A DNA stretch of 64,000 nt from Falsirhodobacter algicola (GTDB lineage Bacteria > Pseudomonadota > Alphaproteobacteria > Rhodobacterales > Rhodobacteraceae): NCBI RefSeq assembly GCF_018279165.1, contig NZ_CP047291.1, positions 62,001 to 126,000 on the forward strand, given 5' to 3'. Shown here piece after piece: positions 51,346-59,881 of the stretch (positions are counted from its first letter, which is position 1; every line of letters starts with the position of its first letter). The notes below the pieces were generated by a model. The model was not told the origin of the DNA and searched no databases. It saw nothing but the letters and a program-made list of their open reading frames with translations. The translations under genes and the position numbers were made by a program.

Positions 51346-52569
51346 TCAGTAGTTCCACATCGTCCCGTCTTCCAGCCGCACCACGGGGTGGCTGCCGGGG
51401 ACGTAGTCGTAACGGGCCGCCTTGGATTCGTCGAAATCGACGCCAAGGCCGGGGGCATCGCTGACCCAGACCATGCCATTCTCCATCCGATGTTCGGACG
51501 GGAACAGCGCGTCGCATTCCGGCGTGCCCAGCACCAGATATTCCTGCACCCCGAAATTGGGCGCCCACGCGTTCAGATGCGCCTGCGCCGCCATGCAGAT
51601 CGGCGAATGGCTGGGCGCGCCGTGGAAGCCCGTGCGCACATGGTGCAGACCCGCCAGATCCACGATCCGCCGCACCGGGGTGATCCCGCCGGCATAGGTG
51701 ACGGCGACGCGGATGAAGTCGATCAACTCCTGCTCGATCAGGCGGTTGCAGTCGTAGATGGAGTTGAACACCTCGCCGATGGCGATGGGCACGGTGGAAT
51801 GCTGGCGGATCAGGCGCAGGGCGTCCTGATCCTCGGCCGGGGTCGGGTCTTCGAGCCAGTAGAGATCCACCGGCTCCACCGCGCGGGCGAAGGCGGCCGC
51901 TTCGCGCGGCAGCAGGCGGTGATGCACGTCGTGCAGGATCTTCAGCTCCGGGCCGAACCGCTCGCGGATGCGTTCCAGCGCGCCGGGCATATAGCGCATG
52001 TAGCGATCGGTGTCCCACACCTCCACCTTCGGGCGGATGCCGGTGTAATCGGTGATGTGGTTGAGGTTGTCACCCTTCGCCTCCGGCACGGCATAGCCCT
52101 TGGGCATGCCGGGAATGCCGCATTGCACCCGCACCGCCTTGTAGCCCTGTTCGACATAGAAAGCGACGGAGTCCATCAGATCCTCGAGGTCGGCGCCGGT
52201 GGCATGGGCATAGACCATCGCGCCCTCGCGGCTCTTGCCGCCCAGAAGCTGATAGACGGGCAGGTTCGCCAGCTTGCCCTTGATGTCCCACAGCGCCATG
52301 TCGATGGCCCCGAAGGCGGCGGTGGCGATCGGACCGCGCCGGAAATAGGCCCCGCGGTAGAAATACTGCCAGATATCCTCGCTGTTGCGGGGGTCCATGC
52401 CGATCAGGTTCGGCACGAGGTAATCCTGCAGATACTGCGCGGGCAGCGTTTCGCGGTTGTTCAGCGTGGCATCGCCCAGCCCGTAGATGCCCTGATCGGT
52501 CATGATCTTGAGCGTGACGTAGTTCTTCTTCGGCCCGCCGACAAAGACCTTCGCATCGGTGATTTTCAT
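51346..52569 (-). CDS. manD: D-mannonate dehydratase (enolase superfamily, ManD)
   Basis: 407-residue mandelate-racemase-group dehydratase that would convert D-mannonate to KDG. MKITDAKVFVGGPKKNYVTLKI is the ManD N-terminus. Metal ligands are in LKILHDVHHRLLPREAAAF (Asp, then the catalytic His), DLYWLEDPTPAEDQ (Glu) and PIAIGEVFNSIYD (Glu), with HGAPSHSPICMAAQ and the YAHATG and RVQCGIPGMPKGY loops of this family. It is 25 bases downstream of the Gfo/Idh gene on the same strand. Some members also act on D-gluconate weakly, so the substrate is likely but not proven. Confidence 0.9.
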   Translation of the reverse strand: MKITDAKVFVGGPKKNYVTLKIMTDQGIYGLGDATLNNRETLPAQYLQDYLVPNLIGMDPRNSEDIWQYFYRGAYFRRGPIATAAFGAIDMALWDIKGKLANLPVYQLLGGKSREGAMVYAHATGADLEDLMDSVAFYVEQGYKAVRVQCGIPGMPKGYAVPEAKGDNLNHITDYTGIRPKVEVWDTDRYMRYMPGALERIRERFGPELKILHDVHHRLLPREAAAFARAVEPVDLYWLEDPTPAEDQDALRLIRQHSTVPIAIGEVFNSIYDCNRLIEQELIDFIRVAVTYAGGITPVRRIVDLAGLHHVRTGFHGAPSHSPICMAAQAHLNAWAPNFGVQEYLVLGTPECDALFPSEHRMENGMVWVSDAPGLGVDFDESKAARYDYVPGSHPVVRLEDGTMWNY

Positions 52570-52594
52570 GGGGTCCTCCTCCCTTCAGATCTGC

Positions 52595-53731
52595 TTAGCC
52601 GAGTGCCGAGACATCCACCCATGCCTCGTTCCGGCGGATGACGTCGATGATCTGCTGATGCACCGCGCCGTCGCGGAAGGTGGGATAGGGGGGCACCTCC
52701 TCGCCGCGGATGTCGCGCAGGAATTCGCGGGCAAGGATGTGCCAGCACTGCTCCGTCTCTCCGGCGACATCGGGGATGGCGGCGGCGATGTCATCCGGCA
52801 GCGGCACTTCGCGCCAGCCCGTCCCGTCATGCAGATGCAGCGCGCCGCTGCCGTAATGGCCCTTGAGGTAGATCGCGCCCGTGTCGCCGTAAAAGACGAT
52901 GTGATCGTCCTGAAACCGCGGGACGAGGCCGCCATGCCGGAACATCGCCGAGACGGGCCGTTCGGCCAGCGGGCTTTGGATGCGGGCGAGCACCGTATAG
53001 GACCATTCGACATCGCTTTCGCCCCAAGCGAGGTTCGGATCGTCCAGATCCTTGGGGATGAAATTGCGCCGGGTGGCGAAGTTGTGCACACCCTCCACGA
53101 TCGGGGCGCGGCCCAGATCGTCGCGCACATCGCCCGCGACGGACAGGATGCGATCGCCCAGCACCGCCGTCACGATCGACAGCGTATGGGTGAAGTTGTT
53201 GTTCAGCCGCCCGCCGCCATCGGCCGCCCGGTGCGACCAGCCGAAGGGGATGTTCCGTTCGAGGTTGAAATGCGAGATGCACTCCACCTCGGTCGGGGCG
53301 CCGATCGCGCCCTCCGCGATCAGGCGCTGCGCGTGCAGGATGCTGGGGGTGTAGCGGAAGCTGGCGGCATAGGCGGTCTTGATCCCCCGCTCGCGCGCGA
53401 GGCGTTCGAGTTCGACCGCGATGGGGCCGGTGGTGGTCATCGGCTTGTCGCAGAAGACATGGGCCCCGGCGGCGATGGCGGCGCGGATCTGCGCATCATG
53501 CGCCCCGCCGGGCGTCGCGATGGACACGATGTCGGGCCGGCAGACCTCCAGCGCCTTTTCCCAATCGGTGCCGGCATGGGGGATGCCGAGGCGGGCGGCC
53601 ACCTCCTCTACGACATGGGGGGTGCGTCCGACGATCCCGACCACGGTCGCGCCGGCGGCCCGGAAGGCGGCGGCATGGCCTTCGCCGGCGAAACCGGTCC
53701 CGGCGATCAGGACTTTCAACTCGCGCGTCAT
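52595..53731 (-). CDS. Gfo/Idh/MocA-family oxidoreductase
   Basis: 378-residue dehydrogenase. The Rossmann loop VLIAGTGFAGEGHAAAFRAAG, IATPGGAHDAQIRAAI, the FCDKPMTTTG lysine motif and the C-terminal beta-sheet domain are complete, ending EAWVDVSALG. It is most similar in pattern to dehydrogenases for sugars or inositol-like polyols. GGAGG lies eight bases before the ATG at 53731. It is followed by manD, so the two may convert a sugar or uronate to mannonate and then KDG; the real substrate is unknown. It diverges from the KdgF-like cupin. Confidence 0.86.
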   Translation of the reverse strand: MTRELKVLIAGTGFAGEGHAAAFRAAGATVVGIVGRTPHVVEEVAARLGIPHAGTDWEKALEVCRPDIVSIATPGGAHDAQIRAAIAAGAHVFCDKPMTTTGPIAVELERLARERGIKTAYAASFRYTPSILHAQRLIAEGAIGAPTEVECISHFNLERNIPFGWSHRAADGGGRLNNNFTHTLSIVTAVLGDRILSVAGDVRDDLGRAPIVEGVHNFATRRNFIPKDLDDPNLAWGESDVEWSYTVLARIQSPLAERPVSAMFRHGGLVPRFQDDHIVFYGDTGAIYLKGHYGSGALHLHDGTGWREVPLPDDIAAAIPDVAGETEQCWHILAREFLRDIRGEEVPPYPTFRDGAVHQQIIDVIRRNEAWVDVSALG

Positions 53732-53859
53732 TTCAAATGCCTCCTTGTTCGGCAGGTCCACGCGCGGGGATGCCCCCGGCGCGCAGGGGGGCTGGCCGCA
53801 GCTTACGCCCGGCCCGGAACTGTTGCAGCGTTGAGAGGACCACGACGAGGAGGCATCCG

Positions 53860-54171
53860 ATGACCACCTTCCCCCTTGTGCAGACGGGTCCGCACATGAC
53901 CCGGCAGGTCCTGTCGGAACATCCGCAGATCATGATCGTGGCCTTTCGTTTCGAAGCGCCGGGGGCCAGCGGGGCCCTGCACGAACATCCCCATGTCCAA
54001 GCGACCTATGTCGAAAGCGGGCGCTTCCTGTTTCATGTGGGGGAGCGCAGCTTCGAGGTGGCGCAGGGCGACAGTTTCGTCGTGCCGGCCGGGGTGGTCC
54101 ACGGCTGTCGGTGCATCGCGCCAGGCTGTCTGATCGACAGTTTCACCCCCCGCCGCGACGATTTTCTGTGA
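53860..54171 (+). CDS. kdgF: KdgF-like cupin (unsaturated uronate ring-opening)
   Basis: 103-residue single-domain cupin. HEHPHVQATYVESGRFLFHVGERSFEVAQGDSFVVPAGVVHGCR (seen in short runs) holds the cupin metal motifs, and the ending LIDSFTPRRDDFL matches the KdgF tail SPPREDFL closely. KdgF linearises 4,5-unsaturated uronates from pectin or alginate to the 5-keto form. The place between uronate genes supports this role. GAGGAGG lies before the ATG. It diverges from the Gfo/Idh gene and converges with the SDR. Other small cupins share the fold, so confidence is moderate. Confidence 0.75.
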   Translation: MTTFPLVQTGPHMTRQVLSEHPQIMIVAFRFEAPGASGALHEHPHVQATYVESGRFLFHVGERSFEVAQGDSFVVPAGVVHGCRCIAPGCLIDSFTPRRDDFL

Positions 54172-54172
54172 C

Positions 54173-54196
54173 GGGCGCCGGGTCGTCCCCGCGCCC
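54173..54196. other. GC hairpin between the convergent cupin and SDR genes
   Basis: GGGCGCCGGG (54173-54182) pairs, with one bulged base, with CCCGCGCCC (54188-54196). The 36-base gap has no T-run, so a terminator role is only possible. Confidence 0.35.
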
Positions 54197-54207
54197 GCCG
54201 TGGCGGA

Positions 54208-54951
54208 TCAGCTGAACAGCATGCCGCCGTTGATGTCGTAGTTCGTGCCCGTGATATAGGCCGAGTCGGCGCAGGCGAGGAACAGCACGAGGTTCGCCAC
54301 ATCCATCGGAACGCCCTGACGCTTCAGCGGAGAGTTGTTCTCCAGCGCGGTGCGGGCCTCGGGTTTGGTGAAGATGTTGTGGAAGTCGGTGTCGATCATC
54401 CCCGGGCAGATGCCGTTCACGCGGATGTCCGGGCCGAGTTCCTTGGCCAGCGCGCGCGTCAGCGTCATGATCGTGCCCTTGGAGGCCGCATAGGCCGCGG
54501 CACCGGGGCCACCGCCGTCACGACCGGCTTGGCTGGCCATGTTCACGATCGCGCCGCTTTTCATATGCTCGAGCGCGGCTTTCGTGACCATCACCGTGCT
54601 GGTGACGTTCAGGTCCATGACCGCGTTCCAATGCTCGAGCGACATTTCGCGGAAGCTCTTGCGGGCGATCAGGCCGCCGCTGTTGTTCACGAGGATGTCC
54701 ACGCCGCCGAAGGCTTCGACCGTGGCCGCGACGAGGGCATCGACGCCCTCTTGGGTGCACAGGTCGCCCTGCACGGCGATCGCCTTGCCGCCGACCGCTT
54801 CGACCTGCGCGACGGTTTCCTTGGCGCCATCGGCGCTGGCGAAGTAGTTGATGGCGACATTCGCACCTTCCTCGGCCAGCCGCACCGCACAGGCGCGGCC
54901 GATGTCACGTCCACCACCGGTGATGATCGCGGTTTTTCCTTGGAGTTTCAT
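54208..54951 (-). CDS. SDR reductase, probable 4-deoxy-L-erythro-5-hexoseulose uronate (DEH) reductase
   Basis: 247-residue classical SDR with AIITGGGRDIGRACAVRLAEE, ILVNNSGGLIARKSF, catalytic IVNMASQAGRDGGGPGAAAYAASKG (Ser/Tyr/Lys, short runs) and a C-terminal DINGGMLFS. Three bases separate it from the lyase stop, and an AAGGA precedes the ATG. In alginate operons of Sphingomonas, Agrobacterium and related bacteria the SDR at this position reduces DEH to KDG, which is the proposed role here. The sequence alone would fit many 3-oxoacyl-type SDRs. Confidence 0.8.
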   Translation of the reverse strand: MKLQGKTAIITGGGRDIGRACAVRLAEEGANVAINYFASADGAKETVAQVEAVGGKAIAVQGDLCTQEGVDALVAATVEAFGGVDILVNNSGGLIARKSFREMSLEHWNAVMDLNVTSTVMVTKAALEHMKSGAIVNMASQAGRDGGGPGAAAYAASKGTIMTLTRALAKELGPDIRVNGICPGMIDTDFHNIFTKPEARTALENNSPLKRQGVPMDVANLVLFLACADSAYITGTNYDINGGMLFS

Positions 54952-54954
54952 GTC

Positions 54955-57318
54955 TTATCCTTCCGTTTGGATCTTTTTGGACGGGGTGCCAGGGTCAAAG
55001 GTCTTGGGGACGACGATCCGGAAATCGTTCTCCTCCGAGTCCGTGAAATAGAGTTCGCAATCGTAACCCTGGTCGTCGAGGAAGCTGAAGATGCGCCGCG
55101 GCTCCTCCAGCCGATAGGGGACCAGCAGCGTCGCGATGCGGTGCCGCGTGGCCTTGGGGAAGCGGGCGTTCAGGCAGGTGCTGACGGGCAGCCCTTCGTA
55201 ATCCTTGGGATCCACGCCGGGGAAGCCCGTCTCTTGGCTCAGCTCCGCCGGGCCGGCTTCGGACCACAGGAACTGACCGTAGAAGCCCGCCTTCTCGCCG
55301 GTATAGCGGAAGCTGTTCTCGCCCAGCGTATAGGGGGCGTTGGCGTGCAGCCGCCAGTCGACGGACACCGGGCTGTCGGCGTCGATGGAATCCACGATCA
55401 CGAAGTAGGAGTTGCGGATGAAGTACACCTCCCGCTCCACCGACCGCAGTTCGGGCGTCAGCGAGCTGTAGGCCGCCGCCGCGTCGCCGCGGATGTAGAT
55501 GTGATCGGCCCGTTCCTCGGCGGTGACGATGCGCCCGCTGGAGCGGATCGCTCGCGCCTTGTCCTTGCCCGCATACTGACCGTTGCCGTTGATCAGCACG
55601 GCGTTCTTCGACACGGTCTGACGCCGCCACACTTGGTGCATGGAGGAGTTGAACGCCACGTAATAGCCCGACTGGATCGCGAGATCCTCGCCGAAGGCGG
55701 CCATGCAGAAGGCGTTCTGGTCGCCATGGCTGTGGCTGACCGAACCATAGGGCGAGGATTTGAACACGAACTGGATATGCTCGTCCGGTTTGTGCATCGC
55801 GTGCTGGATGCCGACCCAGCCGATCCCGCGGAAATGGCGCATCCCGCCTTCGGGGGGCGTCGCCTCCACTTCGGGATAATCGGTGCGGAACGCCATCTCG
55901 TCGAAGTTCGTGTCCCACCAGCCCCAGTTGTAGAAGGCGCCTTCGGTGCCGGGGTTCAGGCGAAGGTTTTCCTCGCAGTACCACTGATACGCGCCGTTGC
56001 CGGTGACGCCGGCATATTGGCGCAGGTTTAGGCCGGTCTTGATGCAGGGCAGATCGCCTTGCGTGCTGTCATCGCCGAAGGTGGCGCGGCGGGTGTTCGG
56101 CGCCTTGCAGAACAGCGGGAAATCGCCCGTGTTCTGGAAGAACGGACGGCGGTAGAGGTCGATCCCCGTCCACGATTTCAGCCGGTTCGCCGCGTCGATG
56201 AGGAAGGCCATCCCCATCATCCAGTAGTTCGTACCCTCGGCCCAGCCCCCGTCATTGTCGCCCCACGGCGAATAGACGTTGAACAGGAACTCCACGCAGT
56301 AATCGAGCCATGCGCGCACTTCGGCATCGTCCTCGCGCATCAGGGCGATGCAGGCGGGCACGATCGTCAACGAGACGGAGCGGACGGCGTGGCTGTCATA
56401 GGGGAAGAGGTGGATCTTGGCGTTGCGCATCGCGTGATCGGCGATGTCGCGCGTCCGCTCGCGCAGGGCGGCGCGGACCGTCTCACGCTCGGCATCGTCC
56501 AGATCGTCGTGCAGCCAGTCATAGCCCCAAGCCAGCGCGTTCGTCACGCGGTAGGCCCATTCGTCGGTATAGGCGCGCGAGGTGACGCCCATCGGGTTCC
56601 ACGAGGCGACTTCCAGAAGCTGCGCCTTGGCCCGTTCCAGCATGGCGGCATCGCCCGTCACCTTGGCGGCGATGGACAGATGGCGGATCGCGTACCAGAC
56701 TTCCTGAAGCTGGATATAGGTCGCGCGCCAGACGGCCGCCGTGCGGCGATGGTCGGGATAGCCGGCCGGTTCGGTCACGACGGGCGTGTCCATCCACGGC
56801 AGGACGGATTTCTCGTAGAAGTTGGACCAGCCGCAATGGGACGGATCGTCCTTCACGCCGGCGCGGAACGCCTCCAGACGCTCGGGATCGAGCCAGAGAC
56901 GCGGATGCGCCATCGTGCAGCCGTCATAGCGGCCCGCGCGCGGGGCCAGCGGCGTTTCGGGCAGGCCCTCCGCGAGCGTGAAGGCGCGGCTCGTGCTCCA
57001 GCCGGTGATGGGGGTGCCGGCGGCGTCGCACTGCGCATAGCTCCAGTGCCACTGGCCGGGGGGCAGTGCCACGTCCGGGGTGAAGAAGTTCAGCGGAATG
57101 CCGGAAAAGACCAGCGTGTTCCCCTTGGGATAGCCCGGATCCTGCGACAGGCGCAGCGTATAGAGCGCGTCATCCTCGATCACCGGAAGCCATGTGAAAC
57201 GAGGCGGGTTCTCGGCGATCTCGGTGGTGTCCGTCGGGCTGTAGCGGATGGTCAGGCCACCGGCCTTCGGCTCGTCGATCGGCGGGAGGGCGGGGCGGGT
57301 GAGGGTCTCCGTGGACAT
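54955..57318 (-). CDS. PL15-type oligoalginate lyase (heparinase II/III-fold)
   Basis: 787-residue lyase resembling the exolytic PL15 enzyme Atu3025 (about 776 residues). After a beta-sandwich N-terminal domain (DUF4962-like, residues about 1-125) comes an (alpha/alpha) barrel and a C-terminal heparinase II/III beta-sheet domain. The residues recalled as catalytic in Atu3025 are conserved at nearly the same numbers: His310 and Arg313 in PYDSHAVRSV, Tyr365 in AEGTNYWMM and His531 in SVSHSHGDQNAF. No signal peptide, so it acts in the cytoplasm on imported oligomers, releasing unsaturated monouronate. The ATG at 57318 avoids a Pro-rich extension. It sits 75 bases after the binding-protein gene and is coupled to the SDR. 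Confidence 0.88.
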   Translation of the reverse strand: MSTETLTRPALPPIDEPKAGGLTIRYSPTDTTEIAENPPRFTWLPVIEDDALYTLRLSQDPGYPKGNTLVFSGIPLNFFTPDVALPPGQWHWSYAQCDAAGTPITGWSTSRAFTLAEGLPETPLAPRAGRYDGCTMAHPRLWLDPERLEAFRAGVKDDPSHCGWSNFYEKSVLPWMDTPVVTEPAGYPDHRRTAAVWRATYIQLQEVWYAIRHLSIAAKVTGDAAMLERAKAQLLEVASWNPMGVTSRAYTDEWAYRVTNALAWGYDWLHDDLDDAERETVRAALRERTRDIADHAMRNAKIHLFPYDSHAVRSVSLTIVPACIALMREDDAEVRAWLDYCVEFLFNVYSPWGDNDGGWAEGTNYWMMGMAFLIDAANRLKSWTGIDLYRRPFFQNTGDFPLFCKAPNTRRATFGDDSTQGDLPCIKTGLNLRQYAGVTGNGAYQWYCEENLRLNPGTEGAFYNWGWWDTNFDEMAFRTDYPEVEATPPEGGMRHFRGIGWVGIQHAMHKPDEHIQFVFKSSPYGSVSHSHGDQNAFCMAAFGEDLAIQSGYYVAFNSSMHQVWRRQTVSKNAVLINGNGQYAGKDKARAIRSSGRIVTAEERADHIYIRGDAAAAYSSLTPELRSVEREVYFIRNSYFVIVDSIDADSPVSVDWRLHANAPYTLGENSFRYTGEKAGFYGQFLWSEAGPAELSQETGFPGVDPKDYEGLPVSTCLNARFPKATRHRIATLLVPYRLEEPRRIFSFLDDQGYDCELYFTDSEENDFRIVVPKTFDPGTPSKKIQTEG

Positions 57319-57354
57319 CGGGCAGCTTTCTCGCAGTGCGTTCAGAAGCGGTGA

Positions 57355-57376
57355 GGGGCGCGGCTGCGCGCGCCCC
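57355..57376 (-). other. Intercistronic stem-loop between binding protein and lyase genes
   Basis: GGGGCGCG (57355-57362) and CGCGCCCC (57369-57376) form an 8-bp stem with a six-base loop after the binding-protein gene. It probably raises expression of the binding protein relative to the lyase; no T-run. Confidence 0.4.
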
Positions 57377-57393
57377 CCTGGCATATGGGGTCG

Positions 57394-58959
57394 TTATTTG
57401 TACTGGCGTTCGTAGGCGGTGTTCATCACCTCGATGACCTTGTCATAGCCCATGCGGTTCAAGGTGCGCATGTAGTCGTCCCAGTCGGCTTTGACATCCC
57501 CCGTACCGAGCACCCATGCCTGCTGGCGTTCCAGCATGTAGGTGCGCAGCGACGGCCAGTAACGGTCGTAGATCGCCTGTTCTTCCTGGTTGAAGGACAC
57601 GCCGAGGAACTGGTCGATCAGCAGGTCGTTCGCGGCATAGAGAGCGATGCCCTCCTTCGCCTCGGGCGAGGTCCACTGGTCTTCGTAGTTGTAGTCCATC
57701 CAGTAGCCGCGCGGGATCTGGGCCCCTTCGAGATACATCTGGCTGTTGACCGGGCTGTCGGAGTTCAGAACCTCCGGCTTGAAGGTCGGCTTGCCGTCGA
57801 CCATGTCCCACGTTTTCCCTTCCACGCCGAAGTTGGACAGGTTGCGGCCGTCCTGCGTGAACCAGAAGTCGAAATACTTGATCGTCTCTTCGGGGTGCTT
57901 GTTGGAATAGGAGATCGCCCAGCCGTCCGGCTTGATCGGGATGCGGCGATGCTCTTCCATGCGCACGCCCTTCTCGGAGGCCGGCGGCAGGAACGGGATG
58001 AAGTTGAAGCCTTCGATCTTGTCCTTCAGCGCCGCGTTGTAGCCCGAGGTGGAGGCGAACCAGTCATGCGTCATGCCGCCCAGATCCTCGGACAGCAGAT
58101 AGTCGCGCGAGGAGGCGCCGCGGGTGTAGATCTCCGGGTCGATCAGACCTTCGGCATACCACTGCGCCACATGGGCCAGCGCGTCGCGATAGGCCTCTTG
58201 CGCGTAGGGGTGGACGACCTTGCCCTCGTCGTTGACGTAGAAGTCGTGATAGGTGTCCGATCCGGTGGAACGTGCATCCCACAGCGTCAGCAGACGGTTC
58301 ACTTCCTCCCACTGGCGCGAGAAGAACGGGATCTCGTCCTTCAGGCCGTTGCCGTTCGGGTCGTCGTTGCGGAAGGCGGTCAGAACGTCGTGCAGTTCGT
58401 CCACGTTCTGCGGCTGCTTCAGGCCCAGCTTGTCCAGCCAATCCTGACGGATGTACCACGCGCGCCCGAATTCGCCGTCCGGCAGATAGGGGATGTAGTA
58501 GTAGTTGCCGTCATAGGCCGAGATCGCCTCCTGCAGTTCGGGGTGGCTGTCCCAGAACGCTTGGATATGCGGGGCGTATTTCTTCACCAGATCGTTCAGC
58601 GGCAGGAACGCGCCCTCGGGGCCGTACTGGTTGACGGGCTGCTGGATCAGGTGGCCGCCCACGATGTCAGGCATGTTGCCTTGGGCGAGCAGGAGGTTCA
58701 TGGCCTCGTTGCTCTCGGTCGTGTTGCGGCCTGCGGTGGCGTCCTTCAGCGAGATGCCGGTCATCTCGCGGGCGGCTTCCTCCACCGGGTAGATCTTGCT
58801 CGGCGAGCCGCCGACGCCATAGCCCTGAGCGCGCGGCCAGTGCATGTGGATCGTCAGCTCCAGCGGCTTGTCCACGATCCGGTGATCTTCCTGTGCGAAG
58901 ACCGGGGTGTTCAGCGCCGTGGTGGCCAGAAAGGCCAGGGTGAGCGATGTCTTAAGCAT
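57394..58959 (-). CDS. AlgQ-like oligouronate-binding protein with Ca-binding loop
   Basis: 521-residue periplasmic binding protein, the size of AlgQ1/AlgQ2 (about 515-526). A signal peptide (MLKTSLTLAFLATTALNTPVFA) is followed by the mature protein. Residues 200-209, DPNGNGLKDE, form an EF-hand-like Ca site exactly of the kind in AlgQ, with Asp200, Asn202, Asn204, Asp208 and Glu209. WYIRQDWLDKLGLKQPQNVDEL is also typical of large-oligosaccharide (LplA-like) receptors. GGAGGAAAACC precedes the ATG. It is followed by the lyase and preceded by the two permeases. Confidence 0.88.
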   Translation of the reverse strand: MLKTSLTLAFLATTALNTPVFAQEDHRIVDKPLELTIHMHWPRAQGYGVGGSPSKIYPVEEAAREMTGISLKDATAGRNTTESNEAMNLLLAQGNMPDIVGGHLIQQPVNQYGPEGAFLPLNDLVKKYAPHIQAFWDSHPELQEAISAYDGNYYYIPYLPDGEFGRAWYIRQDWLDKLGLKQPQNVDELHDVLTAFRNDDPNGNGLKDEIPFFSRQWEEVNRLLTLWDARSTGSDTYHDFYVNDEGKVVHPYAQEAYRDALAHVAQWYAEGLIDPEIYTRGASSRDYLLSEDLGGMTHDWFASTSGYNAALKDKIEGFNFIPFLPPASEKGVRMEEHRRIPIKPDGWAISYSNKHPEETIKYFDFWFTQDGRNLSNFGVEGKTWDMVDGKPTFKPEVLNSDSPVNSQMYLEGAQIPRGYWMDYNYEDQWTSPEAKEGIALYAANDLLIDQFLGVSFNQEEQAIYDRYWPSLRTYMLERQQAWVLGTGDVKADWDDYMRTLNRMGYDKVIEVMNTAYERQYK

Positions 58960-58986
58960 GGTTTTCCTCCCTCTTACAAAACAGGG

Positions 58987-59868
58987 TCATTCCTTTACTC
59001 CTCCAAGCAGGATGCCCTTGTTGAAATACTTCTGCATGAACGGGTAGATCAGCAGGATCGGGATGATCGAGCAGACGATGATCGCCGCACTCACCGTCTC
59101 GAACGAATAGGCCGAGGTGAGCAGCGTGTTGGCGAATTCCTCGTCGTCGGAAAGCTCGACGATCACTTGCCGCAGATAGACCTGCAACGGGATCTTGTCC
59201 TCGCTCTGCAGCAGAACCATCGCCCAGAAGAACCCGTTCCAGCGTGCGACGATGCAGAACAGCGCGACGGTGGCGATGGCGGGCTTGGACAGCGGAACAT
59301 AGACCTTCCAGAGAACCTGGAACTCGTTCGCGCCGTCCATCCGTGCGGCCTCCTCGAAGGATTGCGGGATCGCTTCGAAGAAGTTGCGCATCAGGATGAT
59401 GTTGAAGCCGTTGACGGCGAAACCGATGATGATCCCGAAATAGCTGTCCAAGAGACCGAGGTCGCGCATGTTCAGGAAGAACGGGATCAGACCGGCGTTG
59501 AACCACATGGTGAAGGCCACCATCAGGTTCCAGAAGCGGCGCCCGTAGAGTTGCGGACGCGACAGCGCATAGGCCCCCGGGATGATGAACAGAAGGCTCA
59601 TCAGCGTGCCGAAGATCGTGTAGATGAACGTGTTCCGGTACGAGATCCAGAACATCGGCTCCGACAGGACGCGCTTGTAGGCCTCGATCGTGAAGCCGAC
59701 CGGGGTCAGCACCACGTTGCCGGCCCGCGCCTCGAAGCCCGTGCTGAAGGACAAGGAGGCGATGTAGATGAACGGGTACAGCGTCGAGAGCGCGAAGATC
59801 GTGAGCAGGACCATGTTCATGATCACGAAGATCCGGTCGCCGCGCGAGTAGAGATTCATGTTCTTCAT
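58987..59868 (-). CDS. Carbohydrate ABC transporter permease (AlgM2/LplC-like)
   Basis: 293-residue inner-membrane permease with six predicted helices, the same length as AlgM2. The EAA loop EEAARMDGANEFQVLWKVYVPLSKP contacts the ATPase. The N-terminus MKNMNLYSRGDRIFVIMNM and the segment FTMWFNAGLIPFFLNMRDLGLLDS are characteristic of the LplC/AlgM2 branch. It lies 13 bases after the other permease and 27 bases before the binding-protein gene, in the importer operon. Confidence 0.92.
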   Translation of the reverse strand: MKNMNLYSRGDRIFVIMNMVLLTIFALSTLYPFIYIASLSFSTGFEARAGNVVLTPVGFTIEAYKRVLSEPMFWISYRNTFIYTIFGTLMSLLFIIPGAYALSRPQLYGRRFWNLMVAFTMWFNAGLIPFFLNMRDLGLLDSYFGIIIGFAVNGFNIILMRNFFEAIPQSFEEAARMDGANEFQVLWKVYVPLSKPAIATVALFCIVARWNGFFWAMVLLQSEDKIPLQVYLRQVIVELSDDEEFANTLLTSAYSFETVSAAIIVCSIIPILLIYPFMQKYFNKGILLGGVKE

Positions 59869-59881
59869 GTCGTGATCCTCC

